Origin: Viscum album
Lineage: Eukaryota; Streptophyta; Magnoliopsida; Santalales; Viscaceae
DNA: 64,000 nt
Assembly (NCBI GenBank): GCA_963277665.1
Contig: OY728153.1
Coordinates: 272,774,250-272,838,249, forward strand
Direction: 5' to 3'
Notes under the pieces: model-generated
Databases searched by the model: none
What the model was told of the DNA's origin: nothing
Seen by the model: the letters and a program-made list of their open reading frames with translations, nothing else
Program-made: the position numbers and the translations under genes
Shown: positions 9,262 through 21,567 of the stretch, piece by piece
Numbering within the stretch: the first letter of the stretch is position 1
Layout of the letters: every line of letters starts with the position of its first letter

Positions 9262-11876
9262 CTGATAAACCCCTCATGTATTTTTAAAGAACTCTAATAT
9301 ATTGTTTTGATCCTTATGTCATTCAGGATCTCATGGAACCCAATCACTAAAGAAACCTCCATCAAAAAAATTCCAAATCAACCCTTAAATAAAAGTTTTT
9401 TCATTCATATCTTGTTTCTAAGGATTTCTACTGATCCTTTGTATGTTTTTCCTATGTTTTTTATTATTCTTATCAATTGGGATGTTGTGGCATGCAGTTC
9501 CAAAAAATGTTATTTCCTCTAAATGTTTTCATTCCCTTAATTCTTTTTTTTATTTCATTTTCAAATAAACCCACTTTTTAACTGGGTTGAGAGGGAACCC
9601 TTATATGACCCAAAATCCATAAAATACATGACCTGAATGACCAAAGGCACAAAGTCCCAGATTTATACAGACCCTCCCACTTTCCTAATGTCTTCCAATG
9701 AAATTCCACACCCTGAAGACTCATCTATAAACTTCTATAATAGCCCTGGTTAGAAGTCCATAGGGCTTCTATTTGTGACTAATGAAAGTCCGTTGTTATT
9801 ACATGTAATAGGTATTCATTCCGGGTGATCATCAAACATCTAGACACTTATTATGTGAATTAACTCACACAATCTTACACTCAATTCATCAGAATATTCT
9901 CATATACATTTCTTAAGGCCCAATGTTTTATTGATTAGAGGCCTGATGACCCGAAGGCCCAATTTTATGGTCTAATATCCAATTGGAAATGAATACTGCC
10001 CTACATATAGTACCCTATCTACTATATTACCTAAGGAAACTTTTATCACCTAGATTGGAACATTCACTTGATGTAGAATAACAAGGTAACATTACAACTC
10101 AAGTAATCGACTTAACTTCCCTCAAATGTAATCCACCTGATGTGAAATCTCTAAACACACTTTAAGGGCCTTCTTTGATTTTATTAGGTATGTTAGTACA
10201 CCTACTAATAAAATATAATAGAAGGAAAGTTATATTTTTAGGTACATCATGTATCAATGTAGTAACAAATGAGACAATAAACTCATATTTATAGAACCAC
10301 TTTGGTTTTATAATATTTTAGACTCCTCCAAAAATCATATATTTTTAGGGATTTGAGATGAGTTGATTTATCAGAAAATTCTCATTGATGGTTTTTGGAA
10401 TGGAATTCATGAAAAATATTTTATAAAAGTGGATAGGTGGACCCACTTTATTTGATATTTTATGTTAATGATGATTAAACTGACCTACGTGTTGTTTTAA
10501 TTATTACTTTTGTATTATATATTTTTTTTCATTTTATATTAGAGTCATGTTAATTTAAAGAGTATTTGATGAATTAAAATACACTGTATAACCATGTTTT
10601 AAATGAGTAATCATGTTGTAATTTAATTTAATACATAATTTACTAGTTAATTGGGTGGGATATTTCATAATAAATTGACCAGGTATGATTTATAGGGTCT
10701 ATTTAAATGTTTTTTTAGAATTAAAATTAATTAATATGAATTTAAATTTGGGTTAAATGAGTTTTATAATGATAGTTGTATCTTTGAAAGGAATTTTTTA
10801 TTAATATAATTTTTTAATGGAATGAGGAATTTTTTTAAGGTTTCATGACAATTACTTTGTTTCTAAGAATGGAATAGGGTGTTCTGTGTGAGTTTTTTGG
10901 TTTGATTATTTGAGGAAAATGAAACTTGTAATATTTTTATGTTATTACATTGAGTATATATGCGGGTAATCTTTTTTGTGTAGGTTTTAATTTATTAATG
11001 GGTTCACCTTCCATGCATTTTAGAGTTCCATGATTTACACGATTAGGTGGAGTGGGTTTTCTTGGCATATTTCATCACTCTAAACAAATTCTGAATATGT
11101 TTTATACCATTGTTATTCATTTATGATACAGGGATATGGATATTGGGTAATCAAAATGGTTAGATGGTCTATTTTGTGTAAATTTTTATTTATTATAGAA
11201 ATAATCCTTGGATTGTTAAAAAAACATGTCAAAGCATATTTTATTGGATTTTAATTCATTTTATTTTAAGAAAATCATCTAAATAAAGTGTATTGTGTTT
11301 TTAAAATCTTGCTAAAATAGTTTTAGATAGTCCTCTTGGTGGCCACTACAATACTTGATTTTATCAAAACCTCCACAATATATTTTTCTAAAACATGAAA
11401 GATGATTTGTTTGTTTAATTTACAACAAAATAAAATTCATAATTTAATCGTAACCACTTCAATACCTTTAAACAAAGGTTTCACCAATTATTAAATATGA
11501 CAATCCCCTCAAGACACCAAACACTTTCTTTAGTCATAAAAATAACTGCATTGGATTTTTTCCCATCCAAATGAATATATATCATCCTAAAACATAGTAA
11601 TAAATCATTACTCAATAATTATAATCTTACAAGAGCTTACATGATTTAAGAAAAATAATAATGAATAATAATCACAATTCTTGTCCAATAGAGTAACTCA
11701 AATTCACTTCCAATATTCTATCATTCTTCTCATCTCATAAAAATTCCATTTATATATATTCAAAAATTATTTCTTTCACACATAATCAATAAATATATCA
11801 CAATATTTTAAAAACAATCTACGCACACACATGTATAAATACCAAATTTTCACACACACAACCACATATATATTGA
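9262..11876. other. Unassigned AT-rich DNA without recognisable genes
   Basis: No protein similarity, LTR pair or RNA gene was found. A 71-codon reading frame at 9307-9522 has no recognised motif and no sign of selection. The segment 9560-10150 is slightly more GC-rich and looks like old transposon regulatory sequence, but no end could be defined. A word AGGGCCTTCTTTGATTTT near 10165 resembles hAT or Harbinger termini, but no inverted partner was seen. Confidence 0.4.
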
Positions 11877-14800
11877 TGTAATTCCCCCAACCCTGGTCAA
11901 CCCAAGCTAGTGGGTTAGTTATTACATAGTAATCATATTACATGAGATTACATACCAAATATCACGGTTTTGTAGTCCTTGTGAGACTAGATATATAATA
12001 GTACATTAAAACATTATATATTATATCATTTAAGTGCCAATCATTAATCCTTAATATTGTACATATGTGATAACCCATTAATTTTTAATAGTATATTAGT
12101 TTTATGTGCATACCTTACATGTATTAATTTATTTATTATAAAATATGAATATTAATAAAAAATGATTGATATGAATTTAAAATGGATGGATACCAGTCAT
12201 ATTAAAAAAATAGTATGAGGATGAGATTAAATTTTTCATCAATTTTTTAAAAAATCATTCATATTCCCTTCTCAAATCATTTGTCCATGTTTACCTTGTT
12301 TTTATTCAAGAAGAATTTTTCCAAAGTATTTAGAATAAAAATTGATCGATCATGGAATAGATTGAAGTTATAAATGTTATACTAAAAATGGGGAATAATG
12401 GAATATATTTAGTTATTATGATAACACTATAGTTTATAGATAATCTAATATGATTACAATTGTAAACAATGATAGAGATCATATTGAAGAAATGAAAATG
12501 TTAATTGAAGATATCCTTCATGTTTTTCAAATTTTGTTTAAGAATTTAATTATCTATGAAATTATTCCATTGTAAATTTTTTATAGAAAATATATAACAT
12601 TTACAATCATTTTGAAGATATGTAATTTGAAAACTGGAAATAGATGGAGTGAGACCCGCTTTACAAAACTACTTTCTATTTTGAATGATATAATACTAGA
12701 AGATAATGAGCTTCATTTTCAAACATATAATGTTAAATAAATTCTATGTTCAATGTTTATTATCTATAAATAATAAATTCATATCCAAATTATTTTATAT
12801 TGTTTCACAATGACCATTAATCAGTTAAAAATGACCTCAGTGTGGTGAATCTCTCTACAAGAATGATAAATCAATTCCTTTAAAAGTTGTATGGTAATTT
12901 CATATAATTCCAAGGTTTTGAAACTATATTTAAGTAGGGATTATGTAATTAAATTGACATATCATGTAGATACAATAATTTATCATGGAATGATTTATCA
13001 CATAGTGGAATCTTTTTAATATATGAAAAATAATCATGAGTATCCTGGATTTGGAAATGATTTGAGAAACCTCCATCTTTATTATATCTGATAATAAAAT
13101 AAATCCTTTTAGTGTATAAGTTATGAAACATATTGAACCAACCCATTATATTGGTAGGGGATTAAATTCTACTAACATTAACTTATATCCCTACAGAACC
13201 AAAGGCTGATAATAAATGTCATGGGCTTTACCACAACACGAGGGATGATTTTACCATAATTGAATAACCTATAAGGAAACTAATATGATGCATGATATAA
13301 AATCATAATAACTCTAAAAAGTATAAACAAATGATAATTATGGTGATAGAAACGTTTGAAAATGAAATTAAAGTCTAAAATCTCACGGAAATAAAGAAAA
13401 AGGTAAATAGAACTCACGATAAAAAATCACAAGGCACTAGAGTGGAACCACTCAAAACTCCAAGACTAAAAAATAATTCCACTCCAATGGTAAAATATAA
13501 AACCTTACCCATATATGTATCATTATAAACAACATATTCATACATATTGTGAAATATATATAGGGGTGGGTACACAACCCAGTAAGAAAACTCCATAACA
13601 TCCTGTAATGGCCACTAAAACATGTAACATGTTAGAAAAACTTTATTTAATAATAAAGGATTGTAATAATTATGTAAACTAGTGCACAACATATATATAT
13701 TCACGGAAATTGAAATAAAACACATAAAAAATAAACCCATGGAATTAACCAATGCACCCATTCATAACACCAACTAATAAAACAACTACCTGAATGACAC
13801 TCCTGAACTATCCAACTTATGAACATTTTTCATCTCTCCAATCCCAAGTCATCACTAACTGGAATAATACAACTCTCCATAAGATTATAATCATAGCCAT
13901 TTATATCCAACATGGCCCTTCCCATATGTTTAGGAACACACACAGTAAGTTCATTCAATGTTCTCACTTTCAAACCCCTTATTTCGAAAAGAATATTCAT
14001 TAAAAAAATTAACTAAGAACCTTGTAGGTATCACCGAAAATTATTGTTTTTATGACCAATCAATAAAAATGATTTCCCAAGAAGTTTTAAAAAATTTATT
14101 CCTACCAAAATATAGGCAATTTATTATAAAATTAATGAGCCTTCAAATTCTAAATTAAAGTGGAAAACAAAGAGAATCCACATAGCTTCAAATGGTTCAC
14201 ATATAAAGAATTAACTAATAACCTCAAAGATACAGATTTCCAAATTCATTACATCAATGAATCCAAAATAAGAATAATCAAAAAATGATCTAACCAATAG
14301 ATCCAGAAAAAGAAAGCCTGATCGAAGGTTTTTATTTAGAAAAAATGAGAGAATCAATGAGAGAGAAGAACAATAAGTATCTTACAATTAATTTCCTAAA
14401 TCTAATGCCCCTAGATACATTGGAATTGAACATTATATGGAATAATATCATATAAATATCATGTGGGGCCTTGTAATTATAGATCAATGGTCATAGGAGG
14501 ATGAGTGAGGGGTTTTGGGGAAGTTTTAGGCTATTAATTGAATTTTAGGATTTAATTATTCCAACCACATGGTTAGTCTATATGGTTCAAAAAACTCTAT
14601 TCTAACCATGAAAATCATCTCAATCTAAAAAAATTCATTCTACATAGTTATCACTATGTCTGGAAAACCATGCATTAACCGCGCTTATACCCAGTATACC
14701 CTTTTATCTCTTACAAAGTTACCTAGGGAGTTTTCTTGGTTTCCCCTAACCATGTTCACACTATATACCCTCCAAAACCTCTCCAAAACACATCCAAAAC

Positions 14801-14890
14801 ATCCAGAACCTTCCTAAGGCATAACACAACCATTTTATTACTTAAAATAAAAAATAAAATAGTGAAATACATCAAATTTGGGGTGTTACA
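11877..14890 (-). repeat. Minus-strand gypsy-type LTR (solo or truncated; left border uncertain)
   Basis: On the minus strand it begins TGTAACACCCC at 14890, the same terminus type as elements A and E. It has a TATA-like GGGTATATAGTG near 14767. At 13586-13564 it shows CTTACTGGGTTGTGTACCCACCC, the LTR block shared with element E. The candidate left end is TGTAATTCCCCC at 11877, giving about 3.0 kb, close to the E LTRs. However, no primer site and no matching 5-bp duplication were found (ATTGA against ATGTA). The true end may lie nearer 13000-13300. Confidence 0.55.
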
Positions 14891-17110
14891 ATGTATCACC
14901 CATGGTACATGTCCAATTATATTGATAAAATATAACCTTCCACTATTCTTATTCATGAAGTGAAAATAAAATATGTTTCCTTTTCTTATATAAGGACCAC
15001 AAAATTTGGTAATCATTTTTATTTTTATTTGGCATCATTTATCAAAATATGAAATTAATGTGGGATCCAAGTGTTATTTTGTATGATACTCATAGAAATG
15101 AAGATTTCACATTGAGACCTATATTTTATGAGACAATAAATGACATTCCACCTTATAGAAATTTATCAGGATATAAAATTAAATGAATGATAGGGTGTGC
15201 CATTTATGAAGAATGTACACACTCCGTTATGTTGAAATATTCATCAAATAATTTTTTCACTATAATATAAATTTTTACTCTAGTAGAATAAATACTAATC
15301 ATATATGACATCATTATATGGGAATTTAGAAGAAGGTATAACACTGTCTCCACTTACATGTGATTTGTGATTTGGGGAGGTAAAGGAAATTGTCAACATT
15401 TTTGTAAAAACATTTTAAAAAAACCTTATCAAACTAAGTTTGAAAAAGATATCAATTTTTCTTGAAATACCTTACTAGAATTTAGTTTACACCAAATATT
15501 TTCATGATGTCATACAAATATGAAAAAATATACATGATAGAGTCATTTACACATTTCTAAATTTATATTTCAAAAAAAATATGGAATTAAGGATAGGTTG
15601 TACATTATTGTCATGGGAATGAGGGAATAATTAGCACTAGTGAAGATTGAAATATGATGTTTTCTTCCTATAGCGTCTTAAACTATTTTATAGGAAATAA
15701 AGGGTTTTTATAAGATCCTAGATGGTGTAAAGGATCCAAAGGGGTATTAAGAAAATATCAGGAATATTGTCTCAATGTTTGAAATGAAGTTAAAGGTCCT
15801 AAATCACATGAATATCTTGTTTGTATACAAGATTTAAAATTTGGGGATTTATGATGCATTCTATCTAAACATGTCTAACACATTAACCCAGATTGACTAT
15901 TTTTCAATGCTATAAGTAGTAAATTTGTAGGCTCGATGGTGTTTTCAACTATGTAAAAGGAAATTTCTATCATATTAATTGAATTGGAGGTTCATTACCA
16001 CTCTCATTATTTGATTTAATGATTCAGCTAATGGTTTACTTGGTTAGAGATATCCGACTATGTGGCCTTATACATTATAGATGGATGTACCCCATTGAAT
16101 GTTATATGAAGATTTTTAAAGGGTACAACAAAAATAAAATTTGACCAAAATATTTTATTGCATATCAATATATTTTTTAGGAACCCATTTAATTATATAC
16201 TAACTATCTATTAGATGTTGATAGCATTGGTCTCCCAAAATCTCATCATAGTGGGTGTCGTGTGGGTGAAAGAATTTCCAATAAAGTAATTTTAGTAATT
16301 ACATTTTCAGAGAGATAAAAGAATTAACTTTAGGTTTTAAATAACATTATAGTGGTTTCACCATATATTGAAACTCACAAAGTAATTATTAGGAAATTGA
16401 ATCCACCATATTTTGAAAGGTATAATTTAAATATAGATAATAAAAATTTTATAGGACTATTTTAAGACTATATTTTTATGGGGTTATTTCAAAAATTTAT
16501 TTCAATTTCAAAATGATTTCAATGGTTGTATAAAGGATCAGGTGTACATTTATTATCTTATAATGTTTATATAATTAATATTTATATATTCTATACAAAC
16601 GAATAGGATGAACATAGTATGATGAAAAATATTGGAGTCGCTATTATGGTATAAGAAATATGTGTATATCATACTAAGGAAAGAGAAACAATTTTAATTA
16701 ATTTTTAATACTTTGGAATCATCAGAAAGATATGGTATTTTAATTATATAACATTCCAAGTGAAATTGTTTCTGATGAAAATGGTTTGATAATAGGAATA
16801 AAGTTAAAAACAATAAATTTTGATTCATTTAAATGAATTTTAGTAAATAAGGGAATATGGATGAACCACGCATAATGTAAAATTACGTAGTATAAGTATT
16901 TTATGCCACATTTCCTAAAAAAATAAATTTTTCTGTTATTCTTTTCAACCCAAACAATTGCATCATCAAATGATAATCACATTGAGGATAAACCTTTTAT
17001 TGGGATGTCAAGATCATTTTACGTTGGTCCCAAATGTAGATGGTGTGTTGCATATCATATGGGACCAAAAGGAGGGGATTTAGATACTTGATATAGGGTC
17101 CAAATCAGTT
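14891..17110 (+). pseudogene. CACTA (En/Spm) TNP2-type transposase relic
   Basis: Several plus-strand blocks in different frames follow the TNP2 transposase in order. CPIILIKYNLPLFLFMK (14901-14960) matches the WPVxLxPYNLPPWxCMK block. YDTHRNEDFTLRP and INDIPPYRNLSGYKIK follow at 15085-15184. KDPKGY and ENIRNIVSM lie near 15730-15780, and VYLVRDIRLCGLIHYRWMYP with YMKIFKGYNKNK at 16035-16135 (DUF4218-type). ICVYHTKERE to YNYITFQVK-like wording continues to about 16930 (DUF4216-type). TNP2 cuts and inserts CACTA elements. The N-terminal part is missing: homology begins exactly where the gypsy LTR ends. Many stops and frameshifts rule out function. Confidence 0.8.
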
Positions 17111-20100
17111 CAAACATTAAAGAAATAAAATATTGTTCAATGAACAGTTTAATGTTTTTTTAATAAATTTTTTTTCTTTATAATATTATGTGTTCAATAG
17201 AAATTTTATATAATATAAATCAAATGTTTAAACAATTTTTCATATAATGTATTTTCCTCATATTGGTTCTATAAATTATAAATATAATCCTATTGATAAT
17301 GTTGAAATTGTGAATAATTTATAATTTGAAAAAAATATGGTTGAAAAATGATAGAAGTGTCGTATAATTATAGTCTAAACAAAAATATTTTGGTGAGATG
17401 TAAATGCCTAAAATTCAAGGATGGATGGAATACATGTGAACAATTATTTGACCCAAACAATTCCATTTTCAATAGTTTCATTAGAGACACTACTTGAATG
17501 CACATTTCAATTTATGTTTATATTTTGTACTATGTTGTTCTTTTACTTAATAGAATAATTTGGTAAGACATTAGGGTAAAATTATGTTATACTTTCTCTG
17601 TCTTACCAAAAAATAAAATAATGAAGAATTGATTTACTTTTCATTATCCCTTGAATAGTAAATTTATATTATATTATTAACAAATGAAATTCCGATTAAT
17701 GATCACTAAAAATATCCATAAATATTTTCAAACACTAATTTTGGAGGGCCATCTCAGGGATGATGAGAGGAAGTAAACCCCCACCCACTAGACTAATATG
17801 TGCACCTCATAAACTAATAAAAATGGAATGATTTCAATAGAAATCATGAGGATGGATCATTAAAGTATATTTTAATTATTGATATTTTATTTATAATTAC
17901 GTGTACTAATCAATTTTATTAATAATTGTCAACTTATGAAATAAAAATTTGGTGTTTAAAACAATAATCAAGCATCAAAACTAAGGTTACCATGAAAAAA
18001 AGTGAGAATGGGGTTTTCTTTAGTTGAGAAAATGTTATGTATTTTAAATTTAGAGTAAAACATGAAAATGATATGAAATAAAAACATAATTATGTTCCTT
18101 TTTTATATAAATATTGATGAATAAATAAAGAGACTTCTATCCCACATTATGAACTATGGAATGGGTATCATGAAAATAAAAAAGGAAAAATAGTAGGTGA
18201 AAACTCAATGAATGTTTGGGAATCATGTATATTAATGAAATAATATAAGTTTTTACTTATTTATAAAATTGTTAAATAATAGTGAAAACTTACTTTCTTA
18301 TATTTTTTACACATTTTAGACAAAAAAATCACTATTGGTTGTACTTATTGAATGGTTACTTTTAGTTTATTGGAACCAAACCTAAGAATACATTCACGAT
18401 TGATTTGTATGTTTTAGAGTGTCTAATCGATAAAATTTTTATAAATAAAAGACATAAGGGGTTGAAAATTATAAAATGAATGGCATGAATTTTCAAAATA
18501 TATGCTTTATGATAAAAATTTAGTTAGGGGTTTTTTCTGTTAAAGTGGTTTCTTAGAAGGAATCAATGAGAAGAAAAAACACGCCATCTACCACTATATT
18601 TTGAGTCACTCCCCTAGATTTCAGTCTAGTTATTCCCTTATACGGCATACCATACCCAAGTTTATTAATTTTTTCATAACAGTTTCTGTAAAATATAAAA
18701 AAAATAAATACATATACAGTTATTATATTAAAATTTTTTAGGATGAAATTGAATGTGATTTATATTAATTATTTACAACCTATTTCCCTTTTGTGAGGGG
18801 TATATAGGGGAATAACCGTGAGGATATTATTCACAACAAAAAACATCCAATATATTCCATGGGAGTAAGGATTTACATAGATCATGATCCTGGAAATGAG
18901 ATACCTATTCCTTTTGATGATTTGGATGTTCACATGATCAAACTTACTATTGTCAATTTTATATAATGATTTTTTGAACTTATAAAGATGTATAAAGATG
19001 ATGATTTATATCCTTTAAAATTTATTTTATATGATAACTCCTTAATAATTAATGAAAAAACACCTAAATTGAGGTATGTTATTATAGATGGAGAAACATA
19101 AAGGTAAATAGAAGGTAGAGTCAATAAAATAATGAGGATCAATCAATAAATAAAAAGGAAATCCTAATTGTACCTTTACCCCATCAATTATACTATCACA
19201 TTTACTAACATTATAAGTTCATGTGGATAAAACATTTAATGATGAAAACTTATCCTATATTGAATTTAAATAATGGTTTTATAGAGAGTCTATTATAAAC
19301 CAGATTGGTCTTAAGAATGTAAATAAAATTCTCAAGAATGAATAGTGGGAAGCCTCATTTATAAATTTATTAATGAGGTACATCTTCATAATTTGTTTTT
19401 TTTAATAATTTTTCTAGTATGGTAATTATTTTTAAATAGAATTAATATATTCTATATGAGTACATATTACTACTATGTAAAGGGGAAACACTATAATAAA
19501 AAATTTGGACTCATTAGTTCTCATATAACTTATGACTAATAATTTTCAATGGAAGAATATAATTTAACAAAATAGATCCAATAGCCAATTTTTTTGAAAA
19601 TAATATAATTAATGACCACTTATTCCTAATACCTTGGTTTATGATTAAAAAAACACAATCAAATCATATAAAATATATTTTCATTTTTTCATTAGTTGTT
19701 TCATTCTATTTTTTTAGAATGAACTAGATGATCATTAGGATCGATTTGGATACTTTAAATATTTATTTTTTGGATCAAAATCATGTATAACCAATAAATC
19801 AACCACTTATGACATCCCTTGGGAATTTTTAACACACTACATTTAAAATTTTACAAGAAACCACAAAATTATATGTTTTATATTATTTTTTATTGGTATT
19901 TTTTTATAATAGAGAGGTTCTTAATTATCATCAAAATCATAGTATGAAGATGACCATTGCACAAAACAAGGATACTGATTTCTAAATTAGACAAGTATGA
20001 GGGTTTATATAATAAGATTTCTCTATCAAAACATATTTAAAAAAAGATTAATTATTTTTTTCAATGTCTCTAAAATGTTTATACAAAAGTATTGAAAATG

Positions 20101-20449
20101 AATTTGGTTATTAAATTTATATATTTTTGAATGATATTGTATTCCATCAACAAACTATCATCCTTGAATAGGTATTTCCCAATTTAATTACAGTTTCATA
20201 TAAAATATTTATTAATTTTTTTTATCTGTATATTTTATGTACTACCAAGACTATTGATGATTTATGTATTCAAAAAAAAAATTATATTTGTTTAGAAAAA
20301 AGTGGGAAATTTACATAGTTTGTGAATGTTTTAAAATTTCATGAAGAGGTAATATACTATCATTTTTCTAATATTTTTAATAGATATCATGAAGTGTTTG
20401 TCTATATTTAACTTATTTAATTAATTTTTTAATCAATTTAAATTAGATC
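17111..20449. other. Unassigned AT-rich DNA downstream of the CACTA relic
   Basis: No recognised coding sequence. It may contain the rest of the CACTA element, but no terminal CACTA/TAGTG pair was found. Short GC-richer patches occur near 17745-17810 and 18590-18660. A 70-codon minus-strand frame at 18930-19142 has no motif. Confidence 0.4.
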
Positions 20450-21230
20450 ATTGTGGAGTTACTTTATAATTGAATGTTTTCAATCTTAGAAGGAATAAGG
20501 AATAATGTATAGAGTGTTGTTTAAAAAAAATATAGTTATGTTATATATGTGATATTGGGACCCGAAATTATTTCAAAAGTTATTAATTTTTTATTTTTAT
20601 TCTCATTTATACTTTATTATAAATATTGATAATTCATTTGTGATGTTTAAGAATTAAATTCATGTTAATCTGACACACATTGTGGGTGGATTGACTGAAA
20701 TTGAATGTTTTCAGTTTAAAAGAGACAATTTAGTTCAAAACACATTTCCTATACTCAAAAATAAGATAATGTACTTGGATTACCTTTGTACTTTTAGAAA
20801 ATAATACATGATTTATTTTTGATGTGTAAGAATCAACTCTATGATAATATGATAGATGGAGTAAATAATTTTACTCAAGTAAACAAACTCGGATTGTCTT
20901 ACTGATTTAGGTCAATGGTCTGTGGATTATTTTTGAGGTGTAGGGATTCATATCACATCAATCCAACATATTTTGTGGTTTTATTGGTTCAATGTATGTG
21001 TTTTAGGTTTAAAAGATACATTTTAATACAAAAAATGCATCACATACTAAAAAATGATCAAACACGCTTTTATTTTCATGATACTATAGGAATATTATCA
21101 ATAATTCATTTATGGTGTGTAGGAATCATCTGCAATCCAATCAAGTTCATAGTGTGGCCAAATTGACTAAATGTGTGTGTATAATAGATAAAAGTGTCAT
21201 TTTAGTCTAAAATGTTCATAACATGTAATG
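20450..21230. repeat. Degenerate ~175-bp tandem repeat
   Basis: A unit built around AATTCATTTRTGRTGTGTARGAATCA, followed by a TTGTGG...ATTGACT block and then GTTTAAAAGAYACATTTTAGT, recurs. Clear copies start near 20630, 20808 (partial), 20923 and 21100, and an isolated GTGGAGTT...GAATGTTTTCA piece lies near 20451. Steps of about 177, 115 and 175 bp suggest a 175-bp unit with one truncated copy. Identity between copies is low, so the array is old. Satellites and CACTA subterminal regions are both possible sources. Confidence 0.6.
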
Positions 21231-21562
21231 GATATTGGGGGATCATCCTATCATCTTATGTATTAGAATAAAACCCAAAACAAAGTCTAATATTACCTGA
21301 TAGGACCAACCATGCAAGAAAAATGAAAACAAATTAGAAAAATTTCATACTTGTAATGATAGTACAATAGCATATGTCTCCTTCTTTGATGGTGTAGCCT
21401 TGATAAGGATCACCATAGATGTAGAACTAAGTTTATTTCCACTATGTGATTACACCATTCAAAGAATCCATTATCATACCTTGAGGACACTGGAACACAA
21501 ATGGGGTTTTACAAACATTACTATGGAATTATGAATGGGTTTTAAGGAAATAAGGGGTTATA
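21231..21562. other. Left flank of copia element B
   Basis: No coding similarity. Joined across the insertion with the right flank (31744 on), it forms a continuous sequence with a TATATAAG-like motif on both sides. The host of the insertion may therefore itself be an LTR or promoter-like repeat, possibly part of the minus-strand copia C. Confidence 0.35.
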
Positions 21563-21567
21563 TAAAG
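21563..21567. repeat. Target-site duplication of copia B, left (TAAAG)
   Basis: The five bases TAAAG directly precede the 5' LTR and recur directly after the 3' LTR at 31739-31743. This is the 5-bp duplication made by retroviral-type integrase, and it defines both ends of element B. Confidence 0.8.

Noticed and set aside
9307..9522. A 71-residue small gene
   Set aside because: No motif, no context and AT-rich composition like the surrounding noncoding DNA.
10160..10220. An hAT or Harbinger terminus (AGGGCCTTCTTTG...)
   Set aside because: No inverted partner or target duplication was found within several kilobases.
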